Source of the DNA: Morella rubra
Lineage: Eukaryota; Streptophyta; Magnoliopsida; Fagales; Myricaceae
NCBI GenBank assembly: GCA_003952965.2
Contig: CM025849.1
Location: 20,375,034-20,439,033, forward strand
Direction of reading: 5' to 3'
Length of the DNA stretch: 64,000 nt
Every line of letters begins with the position of its first letter. The first letter of the stretch is position 1. The position numbers and the translations under genes were made by a program. Positions 61,920 through 64,000 of the stretch are shown here, piece after piece. The notes under the pieces were generated by a model, which saw only the letters and a list, made by a program, of their open reading frames with translations, was not told where the DNA came from and did no database searches.

Positions 61920-62090
61920 TACTTCCATATAATTTAAAAATAATTTTTGTTAAGGTGTGAAAGAACTCATCCTTCCTTTAAACTTGCGCATGTTAGGGTG
62001 GGACAACAATTTAGGAACCCATTCTATAATTGTACTTGGCTTCAATTAAATCCAAATTGGCTAATGTAGTCTTTTGTTTTTTACATCAAT
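61920..62090 (-). repeat. Dispersed repeat, copy 2 (inverse of 20145-20315)
   Basis: Reverse complement aligns with 20145-20315, sharing GACTACATTAG, TTGTCCCACC, GATGAGTTCTTTCA and AAATTATATGGAAGTAAT. Similarity fades on both sides. Confidence 0.75.
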
Positions 62091-62295
62091 TAGATGAAAA
62101 AATCTAATTTAATTTATCATGTTAACAATTGCTTTATCCATTTATCAGAATAAATTATGTAAATCACAAACAATTTTTGTTTAATTAAGTGATTATTGAT
62201 AAAAAAAATAAAAAATTGGATGGAATCGCGAAATATGGGAAATAAGTTAATTGTAAGTTTATTTGTCAGCTGTCCAATAAGACTTTAAAGAAAAG

Positions 62296-62720
62296 TTAAT
62301 CCATTGTCCACTGAACATAATTGAAATAGCTGCAAAAAAAGCTATCGTCATGATTGTGATAGAAAAGAAGAGGGTAGAAAAGCCCATGATCATTTTCTTT
62401 GGCAAAGTCACATGGAAATAATCTTCTGCATAACATTATGTAAGTATTTCTAGAAACATCAAGATTGAAGTTGTGAAAGAAAAGAGATAGGGCATCAGAT
62501 AATATGAGGAGCATGAATAATTTTCTATATAAAAATATTGGCAAGCTTGTATGTTGGTTATTACCACCTGAAACGGCAAATGTTGCAAAAAATATGATGG
62601 TAGAAATGAGAGTGTCTGCGACTATACAAGACGTTCTTGTGCCTTTCATCCATTACTCTCCCTCTTTCCGCAGGTTCTTATGAATCTTTCTGAACAATTG
62701 ACGAGAAGTCAAACCATCCT
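62296..62720 (-). pseudogene. Ankyrin-repeat/PGG-domain membrane protein, fragment
   Basis: The minus strand shows the PGG domain that ends plant ankyrin-repeat membrane proteins (ACD6-like family): EDGLTSRQLFRKIHKNLRKE, then WMKGTRTSCIVADTLIS, FFATFAVSGGNNQHTSLPIF, LFMLLILSDALSLFF, and AEDYFHVTLPKKMIMGFSTL with a last membrane segment ending FSGQW. Three hydrophobic segments fit the family. Defects: a stop directly before WMKG (near 62650), a frame change near 62480 and a stop shortly after it. No ankyrin repeats were recognised upstream. A dead fragment. Confidence 0.8.
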
Positions 62721-62909
62721 CATCTATAGCTTCCTAACCATGGGATAAACAATATACTCTTTATCTCCTACATTTTTTAAAACAAAACTATGAAAGAAAA
62801 GGCTAGTAAAACAAAGATAAAGAACGTTATTAACAGAAGCATGTGGATTTAAGAGAATACAAAATAATTCTTGAATTGATCCAAGAGTTCTAGTCCCTAC
62901 CTCACTCAT

Positions 62910-64000
62910 CTTTTTATAATTTCAAATAATATCTAAAACAACATATGTCTTTGGAAGTAATTAGAGATATTCTAGTTTTCTCAAGTAATGAAAAGAACCA
63001 TGTCTAACCACTAAAGTTTATGTGTAGTACTTTCTTGTCATGCATGTGAACCCCAAGACACTTGGAAACATCCCACACTCCGAAAACTAAGAAAAGTCGA
63101 TGAAGGACCTCAACTAATAACCTGAGAAACATGCACAATTGCCAAAGGAGATGGCCCATAGGGTTAAAACAACAACATTTTGTGCAGACTTATGTGACAA
63201 ATTAAAAAAATCTCATTCCCTTGAAAAACATATATATGGAAACACATTTTCTCGTTTTTCTAATTTTCGTTTTTCTCTGTCTAAGAAAACAAACTATGTG
63301 CTCTTAGGACCACAATTTACTAATGTTTGTTGTTGTCCAAGTAGCAAACAATTTAATGTCAGGGTCAATTTTAGTGTGCATGCTCCTGGAAATTGGTCGA
63401 ACTCCAACATGGAAATCCTATATTGATTAAAGCTATAAGTGTTTTCATTAGTATTAAGGGATAAATTTCTCCTTTTCAACCCTAAAGTTAATGACTATTC
63501 TGGATTATTTTGTGACTTTTTGACTCTTTAGCAATTTCTTGAAAGCAGAAGCTCAAATGAGGTACAAAAATATATCTTGCAATTACAATTGTTGGATGTC
63601 AATAAGTTTTCTCTCTCAAGGCCGCCTTTTAACAAGTGAATGTTAAACAACTAGCTGGACAATTAATTAGCAAATTAAGAGAAGAAATAAAGGATCAGAA
63701 ACTTCAATTTTGGCCCATGGGCTATGGAGTTAAGTCAATTTGGGGTCTAAACTACCAACTTTATCACATTGTAACATCGAATTATCAAATGCATCAATGT
63801 GCGCCTTCCGATAGGATCCAACATTCAAGATTAATATCACACATAGCCCATATTTTTCTTATATCAAGTGTAAGATTTGATTAAAGGACGTACATTGATG
63901 CATTTAATAGTTCAAGGGTGCAATATGATGAAATTGGAAGTTTGGATCCATAATTGACATGGGTACACTAGTTCGGGGGTGAAAAGTAAATAGTGCAAAT
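62910..64000. other. Intergenic, nothing firmly recognised
   Basis: The last 350 bases (CAATTTTGGCCCATGGG..., GTTCAAGGGTGCAATATG) resemble ends of plant MITE-like repeats, but no pair of ends falls in the window. Confidence 0.35.

Overview
This is a nuclear window from a flowering plant, most likely a woody eudicot; I cannot name the species from sequence alone. The evidence is intron-bearing genes with GT-AG boundaries, plant-specific families (an HKT sodium transporter, an ankyrin/PGG protein) and very dense plant transposons, with long AT-rich stretches between them. A 1000-base run of N at 19012-20011 marks a scaffold gap.

Layout. 1-7550: remains of a CACTA (En/Spm) transposon, namely the exons and intron of its TNPA-like gene, with a roughly 6 kb L1-type LINE inserted on the minus strand. 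8570-11913: the one gene that looks whole, a three-exon class I HKT sodium transporter (564 residues). 14880-16130: a truncated tandem copy of it. The ground between and after holds a ~117-bp tandem repeat, a TRIM relic and a small duplication. 20.1-28 kb: LTR-type relics and two back-to-back foldback DNA transposons (24685-25220 and 25232-26580) that split one copy of a duplicated host segment. 30786-32938: an intron-containing WD40-repeat pseudogene.

33.6-54.9 kb is a nested stack. Ty3/gypsy fossil A (33632 to about 54862) is split by Ty3/gypsy fossil B (34475-51624, target duplication CAGAT). B is in turn split by a 960-bp Mutator-like foldback element (36976-37935) and by an 11-kb CACTA element with both termini (39165-50162, target duplication AAG). 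A also carries a small hAT-like element (51822-52198). Next to A lies part of a third gypsy fossil, C (54906 to about 59430), whose LTR holds a Mutator-like MITE (58831-59317). The last 5 kb contains a degraded LINE fragment, a dispersed repeat also present in inverse orientation at 20.15 kb, and an ankyrin/PGG pseudogene.

Only HKT is a good candidate for a working host gene. The most unusual structures are the depth of nesting, the CACTA element with three clusters of a GTTCGAAC-type palindrome and an extra plant-transposon-protein-like gene between two of them, and the duplicated host segment that serves as an internal empty-site control for two DNA transposon insertions.
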